64,000 nt of DNA from Thermoguttaceae bacterium (GTDB taxonomy: Bacteria > Planctomycetota > Planctomycetia > Pirellulales > Thermoguttaceae): NCBI GenBank assembly GCA_025060325.1, contig JANXBW010000001.1, positions 375,697 through 439,696 of the forward strand. Direction: 5' to 3'. The stretch's first letter is position 1, and every line of letters starts with the position of its first letter. The notes beneath the pieces were generated by a model, which saw only the letters and a program-made list of their open reading frames with translations, did no database searches and was not told the DNA's origin. Below are positions 10,225 to 19,489 of this stretch, in pieces. The translations under genes were made by a program, and so were the position numbers.

Positions 10225-10506
10225 ATGGTACCGTCTCGTCTCCCAGATAGCAGTCCGGAATCAATCCCCCGCGAATTGACCGAACTTCTGGAGGCTGTCC
10301 GGGAGCTACCCGAGCCATTTCGCCAACGCCTTGAGCCACTCGTTCAGCAGGTCGTGGAAAGTGCCCGCCGAAAGAGGCAAGTCTTAACCATGGTGCAGGA
10401 AGCTTTGGCTCAACTTCGGCTGGATATGAAGTATCTGGTATTCGATCTTGAAGCGACCCGACGAGAACGCGACGCCTACCGCCGGCTGGTCGAGGGAAAT
10501 AAGTAA
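10225..10506 (+). CDS. Small coiled-coil protein
   Basis: 93 residues from the ATG at 10225; a TTG six bases earlier is an alternative. The sequence is almost entirely helical, with heptad-like spacing (ELTELLEAVRELPEPF, then LAQLRLDMKYLVFDLEATRR), and highly charged, with no signal peptide or membrane segment. Its composition is clearly protein-like and it has no overlapping competitor. I do not recognise a named family; a cytoplasmic scaffold or regulator is possible but not shown. Confidence 0.65.
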   Translation: MVPSRLPDSSPESIPRELTELLEAVRELPEPFRQRLEPLVQQVVESARRKRQVLTMVQEALAQLRLDMKYLVFDLEATRRERDAYRRLVEGNK

Positions 10507-10603
10507 CGCGGCCCAAGCGGACCTTTCCCTAGTTCTTGCGGTTGAATCTGAGAAGCGGCGCAACCTTGCCCTCTTTCTTAAACGACGCTCCGAAAAGCCT
10601 CCG

Positions 10604-10626
10604 ATCCTCCGAGCCCCCCGGAGGAT
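10604..10626 (+). terminator. Stem-loop between convergent genes
   Basis: A perfect 8-bp stem (ATCCTCCG/CGGAGGAT) with a 7-base loop lies about 100 bases after the small coiled-coil gene, facing the NDK-like gene. It is placed to serve either direction, but lacks a T-run. Confidence 0.35.
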
Positions 10627-10856
10627 GCCGCTCCATCATAGAAGCCACTTTCCCCGGCTACCAACCACCCCGGTCCTTACACATAACGGAGGCAAAGCCG
10701 GCACGCCTAGGGGATGGATAACCGCCCGCGCGGCCACAAACACAGAGAAGCGACAGGCTGAATTGGTCTGAAAAAGGACACTTAACTTGGATCAAGAAAA
10801 GCTCTGCAAGCTAATGTGACGTCCCGTCTGCGCTTGGGTCAACAAGCGACCGCCGT

Positions 10857-11606
10857 CTACTCCTCCATTTCGGTCAGCTCGTTGATTAAATATTTCGCCG
10901 CCACTTGCCAGACTTTTTCCTTCGGTTCCTCTCCCCGTTCAATTCGCTCCAAAAGCTCCAGGTCGGATGTCCACACCGTATCGCCCGGGGCCATCAGGCA
11001 GAAACTGTCGGGCAAGTAATCAGGGTAAAGCGTGTCGTCCTTGATATAGAAGTGGCGACGGCACCGGGTGGTGGGGAAAATCCGCATAAACGGCATGATA
11101 TCATTGGGCTTAAACCACAGTTTTATCTCCCGCTCGGCTGACTCCGGCGAATCGGACGCATGAACCAAATTGTCCAAGCGATGGCCAATGATCTCACCAT
11201 TGGCGTTGACAATTGGAACAACTGTGCCCAGCGCCCGGATGGAACCGGGCTTGCTTTCCCGTGCCTCATGCGGATTCGTCGGCCCGGCAATATTGCGAAT
11301 GGTGGCCACGGCATTTGGACCACAATAGACGATGGCAATCACGCGCCGCCGATAGGGTAGATCGCGATAGTGGATACGACCCATGATGTAGTCGATCAGC
11401 GTGGGGTAATAAGACTTGCCCCGGTGTTCGGCGTAATGGGTCTCCGCAAGTACCCGCGTAACGTGCACGACCTTCATCCCAGCAAAGCGCAGCCGTGTAT
11501 GAAACTCGGAAAATTGCGACAAGATATATCCTGTTAACGACAATTTCAAAGCATCGGGTTTAATCAACACAAGGGTCTGCTCAAGATCGGGCGGATAACT
11601 AGCCAT
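10857..11606 (-). CDS. Nucleoside-diphosphate kinase family protein with C-terminal extension
   Basis: 249 residues, against about 140-150 for ordinary NDK. The core is recognisable: LVLIKPDA (12-19), HYAEHRGKSYYP (57-68), TNPHEA (110-115), SIRALG in place of the usual TIRGD-type loop, and NLVHASDSPESAEREI (146-161), in which His149 matches the phosphohistidine of NDK. Compared with classic NDK there is an insertion before the His segment, and about 80 extra residues after the core, including a HFYIKDDTLYPDYLPDSFCL stretch. Classic NDK transfers the gamma phosphate between nucleotides through the histidine. The conserved His suggests catalysis is possible, but the extension suggests a specialised role. 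It stands alone between a convergent and a divergent neighbour. Confidence 0.85.
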   Translation of the reverse strand: MASYPPDLEQTLVLIKPDALKLSLTGYILSQFSEFHTRLRFAGMKVVHVTRVLAETHYAEHRGKSYYPTLIDYIMGRIHYRDLPYRRRVIAIVYCGPNAVATIRNIAGPTNPHEARESKPGSIRALGTVVPIVNANGEIIGHRLDNLVHASDSPESAEREIKLWFKPNDIMPFMRIFPTTRCRRHFYIKDDTLYPDYLPDSFCLMAPGDTVWTSDLELLERIERGEEPKEKVWQVAAKYLINELTEMEE

Positions 11607-12611
11607 GAGAGTATCCTTTAGTTATCTGCGAAATAACGTCCCGGTCATTAGTATGCGGAATTCTGCTGTATCCCGGCAGAACAAATCTCCACAAAGACGC
11701 AGGGGACTTATCTTTCGAATCAATGTGGGATTCGTAAACAAAGCCCCAGAGCTTCGGGGATGTTCCTTATTATTGCCGGTGGAAGGTGAGGAGGCTTCTT
11801 CACCAAGGAAAACCGTCCTCTCCCACCCGCATTTGCCTATACGCATTTAAGTAGGCTAGACGCCCCCCAACCATACAGGATTGCAGCCTCCTTGCGAACA
11901 TGGCGGCCATCACGGCACGGAGTGCTTCGGAGAACCTTAATGGCTTAAACCGACGACTACATCCCCAGTTTCTGCCACAGGAGCCCACCCCGCCCCTACC
12001 CTGCCCGACCGATCCCGATCAAATTTCGGCACAAATGTTAGAGGTCTTCCCAAGTCCCCGCAAGGTTTTACACCCGAAATGGTTTTCGGGAACTATCGTT
12101 GGGCAAGTTCCCCGACCTGGGAAAGGAATTTCGCGTGCGCGTGAGCCCCTCGCCTTTTATTCCCGCAGCCGGCTGGTAACAACCCTACTGGCAACCGCTT
12201 ACCTGAATCGGACCGTCAAGCTCAGTGGGCTGCCGGGCTGGCTGATGAAGTCCCATTCCTTACACGGTAAGAAAAATGGCAAAGAAATAAGCGTGCCACT
12301 CGCAAACAGAACAGGGAAAATAGGCCCCTTGCGCGAACAAATGAGGTGCCTTCAGGGCGGCGATTGCCGTTTCATCCGCCATATCTCTTCTTGTATAGCA
12401 AAAGGGGTACCTTTGGGGGATCAACGGGAGCAGGGCTAGGCAAGCGTCTCTCGCGGGCCTCGCGAGGACGGATCCACAGCCGGAAGCAAACAAGAAGGCG
12501 GACCGACTGAGGCAGGACCAAACCAATGGTGAGGTGTCCTCAGCCGTTCCCCTCCGGCAAGAGTTCCACTCCGCGCTCCGGCCAAGAATGTAACCTGCCG
12601 GGCTATAAGAC
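11607..12611. other. 1 kb gap without gene
   Basis: Open frames here (for example 11900-12439 plus) have no ribosome site and an unprotein-like composition. A 6-bp stem (CGAATC/GATTCG) near 11716 is the only small structure noticed. Confidence 0.45.
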
Positions 12612-13565
12612 TCACAGCCGGCCCGCGGGGGTATGCTCCCGTAGCTCGGCAATCATGTCTTCGGTCGCCTTGCGGACAGCAGCCTGCCACCCACGCTGGC
12701 TCGAAAGCGACTGATATTCTGGCCGGCGAAAGGCAAAGATGATCCCCCGTGAACTATTGACAATCGCCCCTAGGCCGTCGCTTCGGAAAGCTGGAACCAC
12801 TTCCTTGGCCGTTGCACCTTGGGCGCCGTAACCTGGGACTAGGAGCCATGCATGCGGCATCACCCCGCGGAGTTCTTCGAGCTGCGCCGGGTAAGTGGCT
12901 CCGACTACCGCCCCTACCATTCCCAGGCCAGAGTGCCCTGCCGTGGCCGCGGCTTGCGTTTCAACCCACTCGGCAATGTGCCGATACACCGGCTTTCCCG
13001 CGACCGTTGTGAGGTCCTGAAACTCAGGCGCCCCTGGATTGGAGGTCCGGACAAGCACGAACACTCCTCCTTCCGCCGCCCTGGCCGCCTCAAGAAAAGG
13101 CTGGAGAGCATCAGTTCCCAAGTAGGGATTAACCGTAATTGCGTCGGCTGGCCATGGGGCGGTTTGATCTGGCGCGAAGTAAGCTTTCGCATAAGCCTCG
13201 GCGGTCGAACCGATATCTCCCCGTTTGGCGTCCACGATCACCAAAAGCCCCCGCTGCCGAGCATAGCCAATCACCCGGGCCAAACTACCCATCCCTTCGG
13301 GCCCCAGAGACTCGAAAAAAGCAGACTGGACCTTAACGGCCGGCACCAGTTCCGCCACCTGATCGACCACGGCCTCGCAAAAGCGGCAAACCGCCTCGGC
13401 TTGGGACTCTCGGGAGTCATGCCCCGCCTGACTGCGAAGTTCGTCGGGCAGCTCCCGCCACCGAGGATCAAGCCCCACGACAGCAGGGGTTCGTTTGGCT
13501 TTTACGGCAAGTGCAAGTTTTTCCCCGAAATGGGGGGATCGATACCCTGATCCGGGACTGGTCAT
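12612..13565 (-). CDS. pyrF: Orotidine 5'-phosphate decarboxylase, type 2
   Basis: 317 residues from the ATG at 13565, preceded by AGGAGG at very short spacing; the frame is open further upstream without homology. This enzyme decarboxylates OMP to UMP, the last step of pyrimidine synthesis. VGLDPR (30-35), AVKVQSAFFE (76-85), VDAKRGDIGST (111-121, the catalytic Asp-Lys-x-x-Asp array), VNPYLGTDALQPFLE and FVLVRTSNPGA are all present and typical of the longer type 2 subfamily. The length fits. No other pyrimidine gene is near, so it appears to be a single-gene unit transcribed away from the alpha-CTD/sigma-4-like gene. Confidence 0.96.
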   Translation of the reverse strand: MTSPGSGYRSPHFGEKLALAVKAKRTPAVVGLDPRWRELPDELRSQAGHDSRESQAEAVCRFCEAVVDQVAELVPAVKVQSAFFESLGPEGMGSLARVIGYARQRGLLVIVDAKRGDIGSTAEAYAKAYFAPDQTAPWPADAITVNPYLGTDALQPFLEAARAAEGGVFVLVRTSNPGAPEFQDLTTVAGKPVYRHIAEWVETQAAATAGHSGLGMVGAVVGATYPAQLEELRGVMPHAWLLVPGYGAQGATAKEVVPAFRSDGLGAIVNSSRGIIFAFRRPEYQSLSSQRGWQAAVRKATEDMIAELREHTPAGRL

Positions 13566-13908
13566 AGCCTCCTGGTCTCCCAACGCTAATCCGCGACACG
13601 TTCCTCCCAATAAGTATGCCTTGATTGTGACTTGGCCCCTGCTGGGTGAAAACTCCCTTGAAGGCCGAGCGAGGACCACTCCATCCCCATCCGCAGAGAA
13701 GAAACACTCGGGCTACGAGAAGTACGCTGATTTGGGGTTTCAGATAATTTGGGCGATTTAGAGCGGCTTGACCAGGATGAGTCGTCTAAGCAGAATAGGC
13801 CGTGATGTGATATTGCCTATTGGCTGCGCTGACGCTCCCATCTCCACTTTTTAGATCCGGGGTCAAAGTTTGGGCCGCTTCGCCCAGGGGCTTTGGAGGT
13901 CTTCAGCA
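13566..13908. other. Divergent promoter region pyrF / regulator-like gene
   Basis: Short region between two divergent starts. It must carry both promoters; no clear operator or riboswitch could be recognised. Confidence 0.4.
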
Positions 13909-15099
13909 ATGACCTGTAACAGGCCGGCTTCTGTGGAAGCAATGTGCCTACAGGGTGAGTTCGAAGCGCTCCGCAGGGTGCTTCTTAGCGACTGTTACGC
14001 CCCTCATCGGCAGCGGCCTTTATCTGACTGGGTGGAAAACGGCGATCGTCGACTCCCTTTGCCTTTTCTTAGTCGATCGGTTGGGGAGATTTTGGAAACC
14101 CCGTTTGAAAGCCTCCGCAACACTCCTGGGGTGGGGCAGCGAAAATTACGAACGCTGATTTGTCTACTAGATCGTGTACGAGCCACTCCGCCTCAGGTCC
14201 TTTCCGATCGGGCTGGTGTGTCCACAAATGCTACCGCTCAGTGGACCTACGGCGCGGTGGGGAAATTTGATCCCCATAAGGTCTCCGACGTTCTCTGGGA
14301 GCAATGGCGCGCTACAGTAGCTCGGTTGGGAATTGAGGACGAACCACTCGGTCGGTTCGCCCCATCTTTGAAGTCCCTTGTTCGTACCTTGTGGTGGCAA
14401 CCGTTGCGCCACTACACGGGCCGCAGTCTGCCAGAGCTCCACAAACTCCGGGTTCACGGCGACAAGCGGGTTCAGTCGATTCTGGAGGTTTTCTATCATA
14501 TCCACCGGGTTGCGGGAGAAGTACCCGGCGATGCTGTCCTTGGCCTTCGCCTTGTCCCGCGGGCGATCCTGCAGGCGGAAACCTGGTTAGTCAACACGCT
14601 TGCGGATCTACAGAACTCGTTTACGCTACAGGCGTTTAGAGATAACTTTATCTCGCCACTGCTTTCGCAGCTTGAGAAGGATGCAAACCCAGTTCTGGCC
14701 CAAGTGGCCGAGGCCCGCTTGGACGTTAATCCTGAGCCGAACAACATCTGCCAAATCGCACGACGTTTCCGGCTAACGCGGGCGAGGATTTATCAACTTC
14801 TTCGCGAGATTTCCGAAATCATCCGAGTCCGCTGGCCGGTCGGCCGACATCTACTTCAAGTGCTCCTAGATCGTGTACGTAGTGGTCGTACTAGCGCCGA
14901 CAGCAGCCAGGTTATCACTCGACTCGAACTTTGTTTGGAAACCTTCTTCGGCGAAGGTGAGCCAAGCCCGGCACCGCCACCTACTCCTCGCCGCAAAAAA
15001 CGGCCGCGCCTTCCCTCCCCAGAGCCTCTTCATGCTCAAAGTGTTCCGCCGGGACCTCAAACTTCAAGCGAACTTGTCGAGCTAGATCATTCAAGATAA
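13909..15099 (+). CDS. Protein with alpha-CTD-like segments and sigma-4-like HTH
   Basis: 396 residues from the ATG at 13909, which has GGAGG about 9 bases upstream. Residues about 57-90 (SVGEILETPFESLRNTPGVG, then KLRTLICLLDRV) resemble the helix-hairpin-helix core of the RNA polymerase alpha C-terminal domain. A second, weaker copy lies near 168-200 (TGRSLPELHKLRVHGDKRVQ). Residues about 279-306 (ICQIARRFRLTRARIYQLL) resemble the helix-turn-helix of sigma-70 region 4. The last 50 residues are Pro- and Arg/Lys-rich. There is no signal peptide or membrane segment, so it is cytoplasmic and plausibly binds DNA or RNA polymerase. Its stop lies 10 bases from the convergent DUF4129 gene. The regulatory role is inference from these segments only. 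Confidence 0.75.
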   Translation: MTCNRPASVEAMCLQGEFEALRRVLLSDCYAPHRQRPLSDWVENGDRRLPLPFLSRSVGEILETPFESLRNTPGVGQRKLRTLICLLDRVRATPPQVLSDRAGVSTNATAQWTYGAVGKFDPHKVSDVLWEQWRATVARLGIEDEPLGRFAPSLKSLVRTLWWQPLRHYTGRSLPELHKLRVHGDKRVQSILEVFYHIHRVAGEVPGDAVLGLRLVPRAILQAETWLVNTLADLQNSFTLQAFRDNFISPLLSQLEKDANPVLAQVAEARLDVNPEPNNICQIARRFRLTRARIYQLLREISEIIRVRWPVGRHLLQVLLDRVRSGRTSADSSQVITRLELCLETFFGEGEPSPAPPPTPRRKKRPRLPSPEPLHAQSVPPGPQTSSELVELDHSR

Positions 15100-15109
15100 C
15101 GCACAGCGT

Positions 15110-17386
15110 TTACGACTTTGCGGCGGCAAGCTCGGCAGTCCGGGCAAGACGAGCCTTTTCTTCCAACAGTTCCCATAATGCCCGCAAATTATCAACCGGC
15201 AAATCCGGCAGGCCGGCGGGGCTATAAGCTAATCGCGCGTACATCTCTCCAAGGTGTCGTAAAAGGATCTGTCCTTCGGGTAAAGACTCAGCAAGGCGCC
15301 CCACAAATTCCAAGGGCGTTTCAAATTCCTCTCGGCCGCGGGCAAACTCGCTGGCCCAGGCTTCCACGGCCTGGAAGATATAAAGCACGAGTTTGGCCCT
15401 ATCCATCTGCCGCCAGCGGGTGGAGCGAAAAGGATTCGGAAAGTCCCCAAACCGCGGTCGTCTGGCGGCGGGAACTTCGGGCACTGGCTGTTCTGACTTT
15501 GAAGTGATGTGGCCTCCAAACAGGCTCTGCCAAAACTCCCGAAGCAAGCCCGCAAGGTCGCTCAGCCACTGAAGGACCATCGCACGGTTCCGCCACACCC
15601 AAACGGCCAAAACAAGGAGAATAATCGCGAAGATGAGCCACTTGAACCCTTGAGCCAGCCATTGCCCTACCTCTCGAACCGAGGGAACCTTGGGCGATCG
15701 CGGGAGCGAAATACCTTGCGGTTGATTCGGCGGGGTTGCGGACGAAGGTTGCTCACCCGGAAAGCGTGGTCCCGAACTCGTCCCCCCTAATGGTGTTGAT
15801 TGCATGCCGCCGAACTGACCGCTCGCGGGTGGTTGGGCCGAGGGGGTGGTTGGCCCGCGGGAGTCTTGAATACTGGACCGGCCTTCCTCAGCGGCGGAGG
15901 ATGACCTCGCAGAGGGGTTTAGAACTCCCCCTTTTTGTGAAGAATGTACCCCTTCTTGCGAATCTTGCCCAGACTGGGCATCTTCCCGGCGATCGGATTG
16001 GCCTGGTCCACCTTGTTGCCCAGACGTCCTTGAAGAAGCTTGCTGCGGCTTAATTTCCTGGGATCCGGCGCGCCCGTTGGGCCTTTCCCCAGGTGGGCTT
16101 GTGCTGCCCGTAGGAGACCCGCCCGTGCCGGCAGCTCCTTGTTGGCTCGTGACACTTCGCCCGGTTTGAGAAGAACTTGCCGGCGGACTGTCCTGAGCCA
16201 CTCTCCCGGCAGATTCGGTCATGCCTTGGTGGCCCGGAGCCCCGGCCGGTCCAGTTCCGCCTCTCTGCGTCTCCCCTCGGGTGCCGGAAGATGCGGCGGT
16301 TTTGGACTGTGTTCCCGGCTGTCCTGCTTCCTTCCCCTCTCTTACGGGCTCCGGCTTTGCCGAATCCTCTTGCCGGGCGGGGGTTGCCGCGGTGCGATCA
16401 CCACCGGGATGCCCTGGGCGAGAGTTAGTTGCAGCCTCGCCGGGAGGCGCAACTGGTGAGCTAGTCGTTCGGGGAGAGGTTACCCAATCAGAGATCCGCG
16501 CACCGATGTAGATCGGGGTCGGCCGCGGAACGATCCAGGCCACCGCCAGCGCAACGATGATGAGCCCAGCTCCCCAGATTAGCCAGGTGGCTGTCATCTC
16601 CTCGGGCATGTCCAAACGCCGCGCGCGGACATATCGCCGCAAGTTGAGAAAGCTTGTTGACAAAAGGAGAGCAAAGGCACTGGCCAAGTAGGTAGCAAGA
16701 AGGAGGAGAAGCCAACCGCGCCTTTCCACGCGACTGGCCCCTCCGAGAAGTTCCCCCAGGCCAAAAAGGGGTAAAGCGACCAAAGACACATACAGTACCC
16801 ACACTCCGGGGGTATGACGGGTCCCCAGGCGCTTCTTTCTTCCGGAAAGAACATCTGCCGATTGCTCGCCGGGAGAGACAGTTAAACCCTCCTCCTCCGG
16901 TTTGCCAGCTTCGGCTTCTTGCTCTTGCCGCCGCCATCCCAGCCCCGTAAGCGCTCGCCCCCAAGCGACTTCCCAGAGTGATCCCTCGAGCGGCGGTCCT
17001 TGCCCCTCCGCGGCCGTGCATTCTTTTGTTAGTCGATGCGCTGCCCACCAAACCAAAACCATCAGTCCCAAGTTGATAAGAGTGCTAAAGCTCTTAAACG
17101 CTCCACCAAATTCCACAAAACGCTCAAGCGCAGCCAGGGTCACTAAACCAAGAGCCACTGCATAACCACCGGCACGCGCTTCATCTTGTTCCATCGCAAT
17201 CCGCGTGATCAGCACGGTCGCCATCACAAACAGGGCCAAAACCCAGTGGAGCCGCCCGGAATACTGCCCTCGGTAAAAAACGTCTACCAGAAAGAAAAGC
17301 AAGCTCCCCAAAAGGAGCATAATCAGCACGGGGTTAAGCACCGCCAGGACAAAGTCGATTAGCGAGGGCCGAGGTCTATCATTCAT
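15110..17386 (-). CDS. Membrane protein with C-terminal DUF4129 domain
   Basis: 758 residues from the ATG at 17386, which overlaps the upstream DUF58 stop (ATGA). The order is about four membrane helices in the first 115 residues, a charged loop, and three more hydrophobic segments to about residue 290. Then comes a Gly/Ser/Pro/Gln-rich linker of some 280 residues, one more helix (LIFAIILLVLAVWVW), and a DUF4129-type domain with AVEAWASEFARGREEFETPL. DUF4129 often sits at the end of transglutaminase-like membrane proteins, but no transglutaminase Cys-His-Asp triad was seen, so this may be a transglutaminase-less relative. Pairing with DUF58 is typical of MoxR-associated loci involved in envelope or protein-complex maturation. 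Confidence 0.82.
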   Translation of the reverse strand: MNDRPRPSLIDFVLAVLNPVLIMLLLGSLLFFLVDVFYRGQYSGRLHWVLALFVMATVLITRIAMEQDEARAGGYAVALGLVTLAALERFVEFGGAFKSFSTLINLGLMVLVWWAAHRLTKECTAAEGQGPPLEGSLWEVAWGRALTGLGWRRQEQEAEAGKPEEEGLTVSPGEQSADVLSGRKKRLGTRHTPGVWVLYVSLVALPLFGLGELLGGASRVERRGWLLLLLATYLASAFALLLSTSFLNLRRYVRARRLDMPEEMTATWLIWGAGLIIVALAVAWIVPRPTPIYIGARISDWVTSPRTTSSPVAPPGEAATNSRPGHPGGDRTAATPARQEDSAKPEPVREGKEAGQPGTQSKTAASSGTRGETQRGGTGPAGAPGHQGMTESAGRVAQDSPPASSSQTGRSVTSQQGAAGTGGSPTGSTSPPGERPNGRAGSQEIKPQQASSRTSGQQGGPGQSDRREDAQSGQDSQEGVHSSQKGGVLNPSARSSSAAEEGRSSIQDSRGPTTPSAQPPASGQFGGMQSTPLGGTSSGPRFPGEQPSSATPPNQPQGISLPRSPKVPSVREVGQWLAQGFKWLIFAIILLVLAVWVWRNRAMVLQWLSDLAGLLREFWQSLFGGHITSKSEQPVPEVPAARRPRFGDFPNPFRSTRWRQMDRAKLVLYIFQAVEAWASEFARGREEFETPLEFVGRLAESLPEGQILLRHLGEMYARLAYSPAGLPDLPVDNLRALWELLEEKARLARTAELAAAKS

Positions 17387-18681
17387 GGCAATACATAAGG
17401 TTGACAAAGCTGAGTGATACCAGCCTTATCGCGAAGATGTCGCGCCTCGATGCCGTATTCCAAGAACTTCCCAGCCATCACAGCGTAATCGTGCGGTTCG
17501 TAAGTGTTGATGATTACAGTAATAGCAAGTCCCCCTTGACGCAGTGCTGCCAGGGTGGCCACCGTGGCCTCGTAAGCGGTAGGCACAATAACCACTACAG
17601 TTGCGTCCCGAGGCAGGTGCGGCATGGCCTCGATGACCGTTTGAGCTACCGAAAGCCCATCACTTAATTCCAGTCGGGCAAGCACCTCGAGGATCCGGTT
17701 GAGCTGGGTGTCGCTTCGCACCGTAGGCACGATCACTGGCGCCAACCGATCGCTCCTCGGCCGCATTTGCGCTGCCTCGCGAGCTTCCTCTCGGGAGCGA
17801 TATTCGACCTCCCAACCCTCGGTCCGGATTCGCTCAGCAGCATCGCGACCGTTGGTGACTAGTCCCACCTGCTGTTGTTGCGCGCAAATTGCGGCCGCAA
17901 GCGACGCCGCACAGACAATGCCCAATTCCGCTCGGGCGCTATCGGGATAGGACTCGCGGTGAAAGTCAAGGACCAACGTGGCCCCTGCGACGCTCGAAGG
18001 CTCGTACAACTTTGATTGAAGCCGCCCTGTTCGGGCGGTGGCGCGCCAGTGGATCTGCCGCAGCGAGTCTCCCGGGTGGTAATCCCGAATGCCGGCTAGC
18101 CGCGTCGGATCCTGGTAGAGGCGGTGGGTCATGCGAATTTCTCCAATCGGCCGGCGGCTAGCGATGTCGAACCCTTCGATCGGTAGAAGCTCGGGATAAA
18201 CAGTGAGATACTCCGGCCGGGTGACAACCCGCCAGCGACGGAAAAGGCCGAATAAATCCCCGGTTTCTAAAATGGCTGGACCAATCTGGAAAAAGCCTCT
18301 GCCGCGACACTCCAACCCGTAGCAAATCGACGTTCGCATGCCGGGTTTTAAACCCAGAAGCTGAACACGTCGCCCCCGCACTTCGAGTCTCGCTGGGGGC
18401 GGAAGAAGCGCATGCCGGGAGAGCAAATCCTCCACGATACACCAGACGACTGGGTAACGTCCTGTATTGGTTAAGCTTAAGGTGACTTCGACAGTCTCGC
18501 CGATTTCCGCCCGATCGCGACTGGAGCGGCGTTCAACCGCCACGTTTCGCAATGCATAGCGAACAAGCAACCAGTTAGCAAAAAGAAGTCCGAATAAAGC
18601 AACGAAAGCATAAACAAGAAGCCCAAGTCCCAGCACAAGCACCACAACCAAAGCAAGGATCACCCAAAAAATCCAGCGCAC
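17383..18681 (-). CDS. DUF58 domain protein
   Basis: 432 residues. Two N-terminal hydrophobic stretches (residues about 5-40) anchor it in the membrane. A beta-rich section follows (VEVTLSLTNTGRYPV), then the DUF58 signature YHPGDSLRQIHW (201-212) with ARTG, and a vWA-like fold (GATLVLDFHRESYPDSARAE) whose metal-binding residues look incomplete. DUF58 proteins are regular partners of MoxR AAA ATPases and vWA proteins. The gene leads a two-gene minus-strand unit with the DUF4129 gene, coupled by a four-base overlap, and diverges from the DUF1080/vWA unit. No MoxR gene is adjacent. Confidence 0.92.
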   Translation of the reverse strand: MRWIFWVILALVVVLVLGLGLLVYAFVALFGLLFANWLLVRYALRNVAVERRSSRDRAEIGETVEVTLSLTNTGRYPVVWCIVEDLLSRHALLPPPARLEVRGRRVQLLGLKPGMRTSICYGLECRGRGFFQIGPAILETGDLFGLFRRWRVVTRPEYLTVYPELLPIEGFDIASRRPIGEIRMTHRLYQDPTRLAGIRDYHPGDSLRQIHWRATARTGRLQSKLYEPSSVAGATLVLDFHRESYPDSARAELGIVCAASLAAAICAQQQQVGLVTNGRDAAERIRTEGWEVEYRSREEAREAAQMRPRSDRLAPVIVPTVRSDTQLNRILEVLARLELSDGLSVAQTVIEAMPHLPRDATVVVIVPTAYEATVATLAALRQGGLAITVIINTYEPHDYAVMAGKFLEYGIEARHLRDKAGITQLCQPYVLP

Positions 18682-19489
18682 CGAGCACGCTCTCCTTGCC
18701 TATAATGATTTATGAACCGGAAGCCGGGCACGCCTTCTTGCCCATCTCGATCGTGTCAACAATAAGCCGGAAAAATCGGCCCCTTGAGGCGCGAGCCAAG
18801 TACTCGGCGCTCCTAAGGCCGCCCAATGATTCACCGGACTCATCCCCATGTTTAATTGTCCGCGTCCCTGACGGTTCTCTCCAGCCAACGCGCAAGAAAA
18901 AGTCGACAGAAAAACATACGGCCTGGCACTTCCCGCTAAATTACCTACCCCACCCGGATCCCTCCCCTTAAGACACATTGCCATGAAGAAGAGGGCTCTT
19001 CTCCAGTGGAGAAAAAGCGCTCGTCCGCAGAATTCAAAGCGCTCCGGGCGTTGGTGAGGCACAAGTGGGACTTCCCAATTTGCGATGTTAAAGGCCAGCA
19101 GGCCCCCACGCACCATCGTCGAACCGGAACCGGTGGGCGTCGGCCAACTGGCAAAATAAGCCCAGTTGCGTCGTGTGGTACGAGGTATCACCGAGTTAGA
19201 ATTAAATCCTAGGCATTGCCGGAAGGCACCAGTGCGGACAGTTAGCGCAGGGATGCCTTGACCGAGGGGCTTGGCCCAAGAGTTGTTTCCCGCTTCCGGC
19301 GCGCATGCGTCGCATATTGCCGCGATTTGGCTTGTCAAGTCGCCCGAGACTGCACCTGAGCACTGTGAGTCCCCTGTTGTGCCCTTGGGGAAAAATAACG
19401 CACGAAGTTGAGCCACGGAAAAGTAAGCACGAGCAAAATTAGAAGGATTAGCCACATTGAGAGAGTCTTGCGGCCAGAGGAGCTCCGCT
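18682..19489. other. Divergent intergenic region of the vWA/DUF58 cluster
   Basis: About 800 bases between the two divergent arms. A 284-residue minus frame spans it, but its translation has no domain, signal peptide or ribosome site, and I treat it as spurious. Promoters for both arms should lie here; none could be fixed by eye. Confidence 0.45.

Noticed and set aside
11900..12439. 179-residue plus-strand open frame
   Set aside because: No ribosome site and no recognisable fold; looks like a chance frame in a gap.
15110..17386. Transglutaminase annotation for the DUF4129 protein
   Set aside because: No Cys-His-Asp triad or transglutaminase core was seen; only the DUF4129 tail and membrane segments are supported.
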